Assembly: GCF_020379485.1 (NCBI RefSeq)
Contig: NC_063449.1
Span: forward strand, 35,275,473-35,339,472
Direction: 5' to 3'
Source of the DNA: Brassica napus
Taxonomy: Eukaryota; Streptophyta; Magnoliopsida; Brassicales; Brassicaceae
DNA: 64,000 nucleotides
Position 1 is the stretch's first letter. Every line of letters begins with the position of its first letter. The position numbers and the translations under genes are program-made. Below the pieces are notes generated by a model. It was given only the letters and a program-made list of their open reading frames with translations. It was not told the origin of the DNA and searched no databases. This document shows, one piece after another, positions 9,849 to 24,168 of this stretch.

Positions 9849-10624
9849 TGGGTACTGCATAAAGAAATCGACATGATGATGGGAGACATGAGAACTGAAG
9901 AATTTTTACAAGGAGTATGAAACTGAGACCTTATGAGCTCGTTCTGGAGAAGATCATATGCATTTGTTAAAGAGGTAATCGAAAAATTCACAAACAGAGG
10001 TTCAATAATTTGAAGTAGAGGAGATGGAAAGAGAAAGCGAGAGAGATCACTGTGTACACTTTAAGGTCGGTTTAATATACACAAACCGAAAACTAAATAA
10101 CTAATTTTTGGTTAAGTTTGATTTGATCACTGATCCGACTGACCATTTTAATTTACAAGTAAGGATGAGATTTTGACCCGAACTGAACCAAATTTTCAGT
10201 TTTAATTTAGGTTTTGTTTAGGTCGATTCTGATTTTTTTTTTTTGAAAATGATTAATTTATTCAATAATTTGTTAGTTTAAATTATAAAATATTAACGAA
10301 ATTTCGAATCAAATCGGTTGAAATTTTAAACAAAAAAAAAACTGAATAAATTGAAATAATTAAATTTATTTTACCGAATTAATTAAATTATTAATCTAAA
10401 TTCTAACTAAACTAAACCAAAATTTAATAGAAAACAATAACTTCAATTAAATTTGATAAAACTCTTACCGAACTAACTGAACCAGTTTTGTGTGGTACTA
10501 GAATTTTGAACGAACCAAATTAACATAACGAACCAAATCTGCAAGCCTAATTAGAAGCTACTACCTGGATCATTTTGATATTTACGAAGGGTAAGACCGA
10601 GGGCAAAATAGACTTTACAGAAAC
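9849..10624. other. Intergenic, low-complexity AACCGAA/TTCGGTT-rich region
   Basis: No coding signal. From about 10110 the DNA is rich in AACCAAA/GAACC/AATTT words, like decayed non-coding repeats common in Brassicaceae. The proximal RPSA promoter must lie at its right end. Confidence 0.4.
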
Positions 10625-10733
10625 TAGGGTTTTGGTTGATATATTAACTGTCTCCGTCGCGGCTCAGTAGTTTCCTCGCCTCTCTCGCTCTCAAGCTTAT
10701 CTCGGCGAAGAAGAAGAAGAAGAGAGAAACAGA
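10625..10733 (+). promoter_or_regulatory. RPSA proximal promoter and 5' UTR with telo-box
   Basis: TAGGGTTT at 10625-10632 is the reverse complement of the telo-box AAACCCTA, frequent in promoters of plant translation genes. A pyrimidine-rich stretch (CTGTCTCCGTC near 10650) would fit a transcription start. The leader then runs to the ATG at 10734. Confidence 0.5.
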
Positions 10734-12314
<1,581 letters not shown>

Positions 12315-13270
12315 AGTTGATGATGATACTACCCTTTACAATGTTTTTTTTTTGGTTGCTGTTGGAAATTGAAGAGTTATCGAATCACAGCTCTCTCTGT
12401 CTCTTTCAATCCTCTCTTTAGGACAAGACATTTAGGGTATTTCTGTTTTGCACTTTTTGTTTTGAATGGAATTTCTACTATATTTATCTCGTACGTTTTG
12501 TTATAAATATAGTTTTGAGCTTCTGGTTCTTTACAACAATTCTGATCAAATGAAACTTGTGAATCCCAAAAATTGCAAAACATATCTTATTCTGGTCGGT
12601 TTCACCAAATCTAGCTCCTCTTTCCCACAAGCTGAAGATTGGTAAGTATATAGTTAGGAAGATTCTGATTTGAGTCTGCAACCATTGTTCCTGCAACAAG
12701 GCAGAAACTAGTCCCAAAGTGAAGAACTTGATGTGGAATAGCTTATCATTCTAGGCAAACCTGGCTCATAGACACCTCCCAAAGAGTCCTTATGCTCAGG
12801 AATATAAACAGTGAAAACCACCGTCTGTTTCTTTGTCCATTCTCAAAACTATTCCAGGTGTTAATCACTAGTTTCATGTCCTCCAATGGTGTGCTTTTCC
12901 TTTCCTCTGGATCAGCCGTGGAAGATAGAAACTTCCATGCTCTTTCCGTGGATATGCTTTGGGGACTATGGAAAGATTAGAAACGATCTCATCTATAAAG
13001 GCGTGCACAGCAAGCTATAGCACCAGAAGTTAGGTTAATGTTCCTTCCTCTGCCCTAACTGAGGTTACAAGTTTAGATCATATGTTCCGCAAGTGGTTAC
13101 AGTCGCTAGGTGATATTGACTAGCTAGAAAAAATTAAAGCTATTTTACATTGACAAGGGAGAAGAATCACAGTTACAAAGACTCATAACACACACAAAGC
13201 AGAACAAGAATCTCATTTATACAAATACAACACCAAAAGACTTCATGTCATTAGAGTACAAAAGAACCAT
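12315..13270. other. RPSA 3' UTR and RPSA-HRE1 convergent spacer
   Basis: The T-rich 3' UTR of RPSA runs to about 12500. A stop-free stretch of about 70 codons lies on the minus strand (about 12973-12757; it includes TERAWKFLSSTADPEERK) without a start codon. I do not recognise it, and it may be a relic exon. HRE1's 3' UTR probably occupies about 13130-13270. Confidence 0.4.
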
Positions 13271-14041
13271 TCAAGACCAAAGATCCAAGACATCATCTCC
13301 CTCAAACACACTGCTCACACAGTTTCCCCCCTCCATAAACGGCATCTGGAAGAAACACTCCGTCTCTTTCTCAAAAGCAAGAAGCTCTTCCGAAAGCAAA
13401 GCATTCACGTCAGCTTCACCATCACAACCCTTCTGCTTCTTCCCCTCCTCCTCACCGCCCTTGATGGCATCTTCAAGCCACTGTGTATCTACCTGAATCG
13501 TGTCCCCCTCCCACATGCTACTGGCCACTGCAACCTCTTGCTTCTCCTCTATCTTAACCTGAGGCTGTGGTGAAGAAGAAGAAGAAGAAGAAGAAGCTTT
13601 ACGCTTTCTTGAAGGCGATTCGTTAGGGAAGTTGAGCTTAGCTTTGGCTCCACGGATCCTCTTAGCTTCGAGATCATAAGCTCTTGCAGCATCTTCAGCA
13701 GTGTTGAACGTCCCGAGCCAAACTCGAACGCCTTTTATTGGGTCTCGAATCTCAGCCGCCCATCTTCCCCATGGCCTTCTCCTGATTCCTCTGTACTCGC
13801 TACTCTTCTTCTTCTTCTTCCTCCGATCTTCTTGTGGAGGAGAGGAGCGGCGGAGAGGAGCGGCAGGCTTGGCCGTTGAGAATCCGTAGATATCGTCGTT
13901 CTCCGCCTCGAACTCGTCGAAATCTCCCTCGAAGTCGTCGAGCGTCAAGTCAACGACGTCGTCGCGTCTCCAGGTAGACTTAGAGGATCTCCTGGATCGG
14001 GACGGCGTTATGTAATCGGCAATAACTGCTCCTCCGCACAT
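13271..14041 (-). CDS. HRE1: Group VII ERF transcription factor, HRE1/ERF73-like
   Basis: Nuclear AP2/ERF transcription factor of the hypoxia-stable group VII. The start is the ATG at 14041, giving [11 protein letters not shown], the ERF-VII N-degron: Met removal exposes Cys2 for oxygen- and NO-dependent oxidation, arginylation and PRT6-mediated degradation. An upstream in-frame TTG would destroy this N-terminus, so the ATG start is preferred. The protein has 256 residues and no intron. An acidic region (about 27-53) is followed by a basic linker, the AP2 DNA-binding domain at about 83-140 ([35 protein letters not shown]) and a Ser-rich stretch. The C-terminus ([29 protein letters not shown]) matches the HRE1 acidic C-terminus and not RAP2.2/RAP2.12. 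The stop is TGA at 13273-13271. It converges with RPSA, as in Arabidopsis. Confidence 0.92.
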   Translation of the reverse strand: MCGGAVIADYITPSRSRRSSKSTWRRDDVVDLTLDDFEGDFDEFEAENDDIYGFSTAKPAAPLRRSSPPQEDRRKKKKKSSEYRGIRRRPWGRWAAEIRDPIKGVRVWLGTFNTAEDAARAYDLEAKRIRGAKAKLNFPNESPSRKRKASSSSSSSSPQPQVKIEEKQEVAVASSMWEGDTIQVDTQWLEDAIKGGEEEGKKQKGCDGEADVNALLSEELLAFEKETECFFQMPFMEGGNCVSSVFEGDDVLDLWS

Positions 14042-14333
14042 TTTGAACAATGGGTGTTGTGTACAGTAACTTTCAAAAGTTTTTGGTTTAAGGTGTGAAT
14101 TTCTCTGAAGGTGGTTTATGTGTTGATTACAATTTTGCTTCGTATAACTCTTTTTATATGCGAAATGACCTTGCGTCTAGGACACGACAAAATTGGCCAA
14201 GCGGACATTTTTTACCAAATTTATGTTGTCCTTCCGTCCTTGCGTAGGTCCTTTTAAAACTTTTAAATATTTTTACAAGTTGGCCACTGTAAATCTAATA
14301 ATGGTCTGCATTTATATGAGCTTTATAATCGGA
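14042..14333 (-). promoter_or_regulatory. HRE1 proximal promoter/5' UTR, cut short by a Helitron end
   Basis: On the minus strand a TATA-like CATATAAAAAG lies at about 14150-14160, about 115 bp before the ATG. Only about 290 bp of apparently native DNA remain before the Helitron 3' terminus at 14334. More distal control sequences are either lost or displaced about 7 kb away. Confidence 0.5.
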
Positions 14334-14683
14334 CTAGGATAAGACCCGCGCCCTGCGCGGAATTAAGTTATTATTTTTATTACATTTTGGAGAATGAAAC
14401 AATAGTTTGGCTTCATTTGGATTAGGGGTGTTCAATCCAGATATCGGGTTGGTTTCGATTCGGTTCGGTTTTTTTCGATATTTTGGTTAGTAAAATATAA
14501 CTACTATTCTAAATCCATATTTACTTTGACTTTAGTTTTTCACATACTTTTGAAAGATTTCAACTGGACAACTAAATTGATCAGCCAATCTTGTTGCTTT
14601 AAATCATTAGTATATATATATATATATATATATAAATTATTTGGTTTGAATATTTATTAAATAAAAATTCATATGCGTTATAT

Positions 14684-16290
14684 TTTATGATCATTTGTAA
14701 CTTATTATAACAAAAAAAATAATCTATTGATCACAAAATTTTCAGAGTGAGAATCTTCAAATTTCTAATAATATATAGACGTTTTGAAAAATTCAAAATA
14801 TAACATATAAGAAAAAATATAAATGTTTTTATTATATATTTAATGTGATTTTTTTAATATCTTTTAATAATATAAAATTAAAAAAAGAACTAAGATACCA
14901 AAATTGTTATCAAATATTTATTATTCATAATAATTAATTTTCATATATACGTTAATCATATTAGGTAATTTCGTAGCTTCTAATTAAGGAAAGTGCAAAA
15001 ACAATATTTGGTAGATTATTTATCAATTCGAATATTCGATAGTTAGTTTAATAAAAAATATAATGTAAGTTAAGATGGACCAACCTATTTTTTTAAGAAT
15101 AGTATATTTTATATAGTCATTTATTAAATGAGAATTTATAATCATACACTTCTATGATCATTCATATCGTTTTATAACTGAATATTTAAATCATCGATAA
15201 CAAAATTTTCAATGTGAAATCTTTAATAAGTTTATAATTTATAAATGTTTTTGAAAATTCATTGAAAGTTTTAATATTAAAATATTTATGTAATCTTATG
15301 GTATATAGTTTAATCTATATATATGTATATATATATGTTTTATTATTAAATGATATTTTTTACTCATATAGTTTTAAAATCATGTGTATCTTCTTATAAT
15401 ATTAAATAAAAGTTAAATATTAATACAATTTTATGATCATTTGTAACTTATTATGACAAAAAAATTAATCTATTGATCACAAAATTTTAAGAGTGGTGAT
15501 CTTCAATTTCTAATAATTTATAGACGTTTTGAAAAATTCAAAATATAACATATAAAAAAATATAAATGTTTTTTATTATATATTTAATGTGATTTTTAAT
15601 ATCTTTTAATAATATAAATTTTTTTTTAAAAAGAACTAAGATACAAAAATTGTTATCAAATATTTATTATTCATAATAATTAATTTTCACATATATGTTA
15701 ATCATATTAGGTAATTTCGTAGATTTTATTTAAGGAAAATGCAAAACATTTTTTGGTACGTTATTTATCAATTCGATAGTTAGTTTAATAAAAAGTGTAA
15801 TATAAGTTAAGATGGACCAACCTATTTTTCTAAGAATAGTATATTTTATATAGTTATTTATTAAATAAGAATTTATAATCATACGGTTCTATGATCATTC
15901 ATATCATTTTATAACAAAATATTTAAATCATCGATAACAAAATTTTCAATCTGAAATCTTTAATAAGTTTATAATTTATAAATGTTCTTGAAAATTCATT
16001 GAAACTTTTAATATTAAAATATTTATGTAATCCTATGGTATATAGTGTTTAATCTATATATATATATATTTATTTTATTATTAAATGATATTTTTTACTC
16101 ATATGGTTTTAAAATCATGTGTATCTTCTTATAATAAAAATATTAAACCATTGATCATTAATTTTTAACATAATAATTTTAATAGTTTTAGTCATTTATT
16201 GTCGTTTTTAAAAATTCAAAATATAACATATACGAAAAAATCTAAATTTTACTTTTATAGCTAATTTGATTGTTTAATTTATTTTAATAA
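14684..16290. repeat. ~746-bp AT-rich tandem repeat, two full copies plus a partial third
   Basis: TTTATGATCATTTGTAACTT at 14684 recurs at 15430, and the two copies stay alignable over their full length. A degraded third copy starts near 16125. Each unit contains two related sub-blocks, since the TATGATCATT...ATCACAAAATTTT theme is seen at 14685 and again at 15151. The period is thus a two-part higher-order one. Confidence 0.8.
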
Positions 16291-16831
16291 TATAAAATTA
16301 AACAAAAAATGATGGAGGAGATATAAATTGTTATCAAATCTTTATTATTAAAATCATTAATTGTCATATATATATTAGTCATTTATGGTAATTCCGTATG
16401 TTTGATTTAAGGAAAGAAAATAACATATCATATCATTATATCATATAGTTTGACCAACTTATGTATCTAACAACATATAAAAATAGAATGTGGACCTACT
16501 TATTTTTCAATTGAATGTAATTGACTATCTAATTGAGTGCCACCTATGCATTGGGGCCTATTTTAATTAATACAAAATTGAGGTTAATATCTTTTCAAAT
16601 GTTCCTTAATTAATATATAGGGGATTATTAATAAAATTTAATATTCGATCTTATCTTTTAATCATATCTTACGTTAAGTAGCTCAACTATACGATTCCTT
16701 AAATTCATTCAAAACTGGTATATTTTGATTGCGGCGGTGATTTCTATCTACAAGTTTTATGAATCAACGTAATTCTAGGTGATTTTTCCGTGCTCATACA
16801 TTTATATAAATATTTCTAAAGTAAATATACT

Positions 16832-18800
16832 ATAATAATTGATTGCTATTTACTTTTAATTTTAAATTAATTTATAGTTTGTATACATCATTTATATTAA
16901 AAATATTATATTACTTTAACTATACATATGATTATATATATATATTATATTGTTTTATTGTTTTTTACATCTGATTTATTTATCAATTGGGTAAATTGGA
17001 TTTCATCTCTGGATTCAATTGTAATATTTTTTATTCTATATATTAAAATTTTGATTAATTTCTTATTTGCATTTAGGTGGTTGTTGTCCTAGATATGTAA
17101 TATATTTTATGAAGATTATGTATAACTTAAGATATATTGTGCTTAGAATGAAATAAAAAAAATAAACTAAATTGTCTAATTCCAAATTACATAAATTAAT
17201 ATAACGATAATATTTTGAACTCTCATGTATCTATATAAATTTTACAGAAGAACTAAATTGTAACAGTTGGTTAATATTTTATTTTTATTTTAATATGTTT
17301 TGAGTTGTCCTATGATTTATATTTATAAAATAAATTACTATTCTTATAAAATTATAAATTCTTATGGTAGTTAAATCTATGATTTTAGATATAAGTTGAA
17401 TTAGTTGAGTCACTCATGTTTTGTGTATATTGAGTTACATATATTCTTTCAAATTCAAAATGAAGTATAATTATTTTTTTATTATAATTAAGTCAAATCA
17501 AATCAATTTTATTTATGTTTAATTGTGCATGTATTTTCACAATATTTATCAAATTATATGTTGATGTTTTTTAAAAAATATTAGAAAATAAAGTGATGAT
17601 CAATAGAAAGTTACATGCATATGTAGCTAATACAAGTTGATAAAAAAAGTAGTTGATACATTTTTAGAAGCTCATGAACACATATCAATGTTTCGAATAA
17701 TTAAAATATTTTATAAGTTCTAAATAACTTTATGCCTTTAATTTATTGAATGAAAACTGAAATTTATTTTAAATAATCTTAAAAATAAGAATTTAGATTT
17801 GTTTAGGTATTTTGAATATGGTTCTATTAAGTTCCACAAATATAAAAACATAAAATTCAAAAGAAAATTTAATATTAAGAAAACAAATAAATTTATTAAT
17901 GATAAAATATAATATATCTTCCTCATTAAACTATCTTGTAACTATTTGATCAAACGATGTTTATTTTTAAAATTTATTTTTAGTTTTCTAAATATCTCTT
18001 AAAAATAAGTAGTCAAACAAAATTGTGATTTTATTTCAAAATATTATTATATAAGTAAAATAAAATTTATTGATATTTTTTGTTGTAATTGAAAGATATA
18101 GTCAACTAAATATATGGAAAATAAATAAAACATTTCAATAGTACTAATTATAAACTATTTTTAGCCAATTAAACATATATCAGTTTATGTTACTTAATTA
18201 TTTTATGTACTCATCTAAGAAAATTGATAGATATATACAAATATTTCTATTACTTTGAATTTTTTTTATTGTTTAAAATTTTGTTTTAAAAGAAATATTT
18301 CGTTTTCTAATATCAAGATTATCTGTGTAAATTATTTTTAATGAAATCACATTATATTCAAATTTATATTTATCATCTAAGAAAATATAGATATAAAGAA
18401 AGTATTTTATTACTTCAAAAGTATATTTTATGTCATTTAAAAATATTTTTTAAATGTAATATTACTATTTTTTAACTTTTCCTTTTTTACGAAATCATAT
18501 TATATATACATATATTTTCGTTTTTCAATTCGTGTTTTAACTTTATAAAACTTTTCCCTTTTTATTATAATAATTGATTGCTACTTACTTTTAATTTTAA
18601 ATTAATTTATAATTTATATGCATCATTTATATTAATAATATTATATTACTTTAATTATACATATGATTTTATATATGTTATATCTAATCGGCTTAGTTGT
18701 TTTTCAGTCGATCTAGTTATCATTTGGATTCAAACGTACATATATTTTCGTTTTTCAATTCGTTTTTTTAACTTTATAAAACTTTTCCTTTTTTATTATA
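16832..18800. repeat. Dispersed direct repeats inside the AT-rich cluster
   Basis: About 115 bp starting ATAATAATTGATTGCTATTT at 16832 recur at 18568 with few changes. A second pair starting ACATATATTTTCGTTTTTCA lies at about 18507 and 18738. These suggest tandem or nested copies of the same Helitron family. Confidence 0.7.
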
Positions 18801-19914
18801 TGTATATGTTTTTGGAAAATTTTAAAAAGGAAACTAAATAGAAAAATAAATAATTATATTTTAAATGTAATATTTTTAATTCATTATGGGTATCAGTGTA
18901 ATCAACTATCATGAGAGTTAACGTAAGAGCGACACATAAGAAACTGACTTCTCAAATAATATTATAGAGATGTAAAATATATTCCTTCTTGATTTTTTTT
19001 TTATATTTGGAATGAATTTTGCCTAATATCATGTGGCCAAGCATATTATGATACTCTACGAGTTTTCTATTTGAGTTCTAAAATATTTTTTATATTGTCG
19101 ATTTTTTTTTAAGAATCGTATTGTAAAGTTTCGAAAGATAGCACAATATTTGCAACTGTAACGAACCAAAAATGCTCCTTTAACGTAATATTTACATTTT
19201 ATAAATCTAAGACATTTTTTCTGTGGTCAGTCTAAGACAGTATATATATTGGTTTGGCGTGCTTTGCTTATTCACCTCTCAAGAGGTCGACATGGTTGGT
19301 AAAAAGATAGGTCGACCGTCCACATGGGTTTTGGACTTTTTGTCAATAGGAGTTCTTTGAGATTATTTAAACCTTTGTGGAATAACTTTTATGAAACATA
19401 TAACAGTTGTTAATTACAACTTGATATATATATGTAACACATAAAAAGCAATCAATTATAGTGTAATACAACTTGTTAGCCTAGCTATAGGGGTATATGC
19501 CGTTGATAGCTATGTAATTTAATTTTGAAACCAGAAGTAGTCTCTAATACTGACTAATTGACCCACGGTTTTCTCCACTAATCAATTTTCAACTCTTAAT
19601 TAATCTATCAACATTGCTTTGAATCTTTTCATCAAAATAATTTTTATAACAGATGTATATATGGGTGTATCCCTTTAATATTAAAAGATGAACATTTTTT
19701 AAGACTAACCTTATGTTCATGTATTATTAACCAACATGTCATTTCCTATGTGGCAACACCATATTCACTCTCACACTCTCTAATTAAAAACCCTCTCTTT
19801 ACTAGATTTATTACATTCTTTGCCATTATTTATTAATTATAGCTTAGCATAATGTTTTAATAGTATATTTTGGTAACGTACAATCTCAATGTAGACGAAA
19901 GAAGTAACCGGTTA

Positions 19915-20240
19915 TTTGGTAATGTGTTTTATATCATTTTAAAACCGGTTGACATATATTATATTACATATGACTACTATACTCGAATGTTGTTTAAATG
20001 TATACTCGAGATCACACTATATCAAATGAGATTATAACTTGAAATCGGTTTAATGTATTTTTCTTAATGAAGATTATAATTTATAATTTGAAATCGGTTT
20101 AATGTATCTTTACATGTGATCTTAATGAAGATGATATCAAAACCGAGTGTTGCTTTTGTTGTGTTACTTTTCGATTTTATGTTAATGTGTTTTATATCAT
20201 TTTAAAACCGGTTACCATATATTATATTACATAAAAAATA
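19915..20240. repeat. Direct repeats with AAACCGGTT and GAAATCGGTTTAATGTAT motifs
   Basis: GTGTTTTATATCATTTTAAA followed by ACCGGTT occurs at about 19924 and 20189. GAAATCGGTTTAATGTAT occurs at about 20041 and 20090. No gene is present. Confidence 0.65.
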
Positions 20241-21256
20241 CTAAGGAATCTCATTTTCATATCGAATATATCACACTATATATTATATCACATATGAAAA
20301 TAATCAATGATATACTCGAGATCCTTGGCAATGTTGATAACCATCTATCAATGCAATAAATTAGAAAATATGGCAATTATGGTATTGATTGCCATAATAT
20401 AATTTTGAAAGATCATAAAGGCATTGTCAACCACACAATACTTGAGTGATAATGCATGATTGCCGTATGAATATTTCAAATTAGGAAATATGAAGCTAAA
20501 TATAACACTAATTCCGGTTATATATGTACTCATTAATATTGGCCGAATTTGGTAATGGAAATTCATCGTCGAAACCGAATCATATAATCATATTTTTGAT
20601 CTTCACTGACTAATTTTGAATTTAATTTAGTTGACTAGAATCTCAGTTTGTTTCCTATACTATTCCAATAAATTTGCATAGCAACGATCAAGGCAAGTTT
20701 TCAAAATTCAGTATTTTGAATATAAAGGGGATGTGAATATTTTGCCTTGGACATAATTTTAATTGATTTTACGGAAAAAATTATGGCAAATGGCTATAAT
20801 TGCCCTCGGCCCGCGTCTTGCATATATAAATACAAGGCCGTATGATTACATCTCCTCATCCGTAAAGTAGTATCCTTATATTTTGTTTCTTTCATATTTT
20901 AGTATTATTTTGCTTATGTTTCGTTTTATTTTATATTTATAATTTAGTTTATGAAAACAATAATTTTATTGCTTTTGTTTCGTTTTTATCTTTGCTTCAT
21001 AATTTATTTTTATATAAGTTTTTTGCTTACTCTTATAGATTCATTTCCACGAAATATACTTCAATTAAAAAAACAAATACACAAGTTTTTTTTTAAATCC
21101 AAGCTTACTTTATATAGACATACACAATTTCGTTGAATCCCCCTTATTATATAACATGTAATATTTCTTTCTAACACTATTAACTTTCTAATACCTATTG
21201 ATTCAAAAATCTCTTTAAATCTTTTCGTCCCGCGCAGGGCGCAGGTTATCATCTAG

Positions 21257-21634
21257 TATTACTGTATTGTTGAGTGGTTAATCAAAGACTAATGGAGATA
21301 TTTGATTGGTTATATAGCATCATCATTAACTAGTTTTTTAACAACCAAGTAAAATAGAATGTGGCAAGTATATCTAGCAAATCAGGAAACAATATCGCGA
21401 AACTTATATTAAGAAAATATTATCTTCGGATTTTATGGAATCATCCCATAAAAGATTTAATTATTGAGACGTTCATTTAATACGACAATTAACATTGATG
21501 ATGAGGAAGCATTAATTCATTATTTACATAAAAACAATATATATATGGAGAACGGAGAAGCTTCATTTGTAATACTGTTTCTCAATAGACATAAATCGTG
21601 ACACTATTTCTCAAAGAACACGGGTGATCTCAGT
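21257..21634 (+). promoter_or_regulatory. Upstream region of the AGL60-like gene, with duplicated start segment and a short uORF
   Basis: About 380 bp separate the Helitron end from the MADS start codon. The last ~90 bp are a degenerate duplication of the start region: ATGGAGAACGGAGAAGCTTC occurs at 21545 and again at 21635. The upstream ATG opens a uORF, MENGEASFVILFLNRHKS, that stops at 21601. Whether it is transcribed is unknown. Confidence 0.5.
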
Positions 21635-22273
21635 ATGGAGAACGGAGAAGCTTCATTGACCACTTGCTTGCCTTTCAAGGAACAAAAGCCCATGCAAACA
21701 CCTAACTTGGCGGTGAAGCAACGAAATGGGAGAAAACAACAAAACCCTAAAACCACCAAAGGGCGACAGAGGATAGAGATCAAAGAGATCCAAGAAGAGA
21801 ACCGAAGGCAAGTGACGTTTTCGAAACGCCGAACCGGACTTTTCAAAAAAGCAGCCGAACTAAGCGTACTCTGCGGAGCACAGATTGGTATCATAACATT
21901 TTCACGTTGCGAAAGGATCTACGCGTTTGGTAACGTGAACACACTCATCGAAAGTTACTTGCGTAAGACTCCGGTGATGCTAAGGTCTTATTACGGCGGT
22001 GATGTGGCAACCGGAGTGGACGGAGATGGTCCGATGTGGTGGGAGAGGGCGGTGGAAAGCGTGCCGGAGGAAGAGATGGATGAGTACATGAAGGGGTTGA
22101 ATGGTTTAAGGGAGAATTTGTGGACAAGGATCTGCGAGATGAGTGGTGATCCAACGGCCCAGATGAATGCTCAGATATGTCCAGATCTGATGGCTCCGGT
22201 GAACTGGAAACTGATGGATGAAAATCTAACGGTTAAGAACGATCAAGGTCAAGCAGGTTATGATGGATATTAA
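21635..22273 (+). CDS. AGL60: Type I (M-alpha) MADS-box transcription factor, AGL60-like
   Basis: Nuclear DNA-binding protein expected to bind CArG-like sites as a dimer. Type I MADS proteins act mainly in female gametophyte and seed development. Single exon, 212 residues. After a 41-residue basic N-terminal extension comes the MADS domain (about 42-100): [30 protein letters not shown], then [14 protein letters not shown]. The remainder has [18 protein letters not shown], typical of the AGL28/AGL62-like C-terminal region, and no K-box. The single exon and missing K-box indicate type I. Lying between HRE1 and the alanine aminotransferase relic matches At1g72350, so the symbol rests partly on synteny. 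The ATG at 21635 is preferred because the earlier identical ATG at 21545 is in a frame that ends after 18 codons. Confidence 0.85.
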   Translation: MENGEASLTTCLPFKEQKPMQTPNLAVKQRNGRKQQNPKTTKGRQRIEIKEIQEENRRQVTFSKRRTGLFKKAAELSVLCGAQIGIITFSRCERIYAFGNVNTLIESYLRKTPVMLRSYYGGDVATGVDGDGPMWWERAVESVPEEEMDEYMKGLNGLRENLWTRICEMSGDPTAQMNAQICPDLMAPVNWKLMDENLTVKNDQGQAGYDGY

Positions 22274-22441
22274 GGCTTAGAGGCGGTTCAGTTTATGTCT
22301 CAAAGCCATAAACAATGAAGATTGCAAATGATCATTTTCCATTATCTTCTAAAATAGTAAAATTTTAGAGAAATTTCAAGTTCCACCATTTTGTTATTCT
22401 ACGTGTGGTTTATATTAACAATTTGGTTGAGTTTCTTTTTA

Positions 22442-22654
22442 TCTATTCTATTAAAACAGGAACATGTCCTATTGATATAGGTTTGGTCTAACTATTTTAA
22501 TACAATTATTAAAAAAAATTATTAATCATTTAAGATAAATATTATACAAACAAAAACATATATATAACTCAAAACACAAATATAAAAATTAAATTTCAAC
22601 AAAAACGTAAAACAAAATATATACCCGCCCTTTTAAGGGCGGGTCAAAATCTAG
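22442..22654 (+). mobile_element. Very short non-autonomous Helitron (213 bp)
   Basis: Starts A|TCTATTCTATTAAAACAGG at 22442. Ends with the perfect hairpin ACCCGCCC-TTTTAA-GGGCGGGT, six bases, CTAG (22651-22654) and host T. It carries no coding sequence. It lies about 170 bp after the MADS stop and may provide or disrupt its 3' end. Confidence 0.8.
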
Positions 22655-22995
22655 TTGTGATCTTAAAATTATTATGTCATCAGTATGGAGTCTAAGCAGG
22701 TTCAAAGTAGAGGTTTTTTTTTCAAGTAGATAATATGAGAATTATTTAGAAATTATGACACATATATTAAAGAAAACCAAATATTAATTAGTAGATTATA
22801 AGAGATAAAAGATGGAAACATATTATCATTTTAGAAAATGTTTACATCATCTACGAAAGAGTAATCAAAATTAAATTAATTTATGAATCAAAGTTCAGTT
22901 CAATTCAACTTCTGAACTGTTTTGCCAAATCACAAGTGCCTGATTAAACAAACATAGACAGAGATTGATCACACTTTAAAAGCCTCTCTGCAGCT
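22655..22995. other. Intergenic spacer, no feature seen
   Basis: AT-rich spacer between the small Helitron and the alanine aminotransferase pseudogene. The eIF2B-alpha-like gene expected here by synteny (At1g72340) is not recognisable. Confidence 0.4.

Positions 22996-24168
<1,173 letters not shown>

Larger units (their letters stand above)
14334..21256. mobile_element. AT-rich Helitron cluster bounded by two outward-facing 3' termini
   Basis: At the left edge the minus strand reads CCGCGCAGGGCGCGGGTCTT ... CTAG|T (CTAG at 14334-14337). At the right edge the plus strand reads CCCGCGCAGGGCGCAGGTTA ... CTAG|T (CTAG at 21253-21256). Both have the Helitron signature: a GC hairpin a few bases before CTAG, then host T. 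They are near-identical and face outward, so at least two related elements in opposite orientation are present. I could not fix their 5' TC ends. The interior is more than 75% A+T by eye, with no credible gene; its ORFs are low-complexity Phe/Ile/Lys/Tyr strings. Confidence 0.65.

Noticed and set aside
17738..18841. ORFs rich in Phe, Tyr and Leu that look like membrane proteins
   Set aside because: Expected from very high A+T content inside the Helitron cluster.
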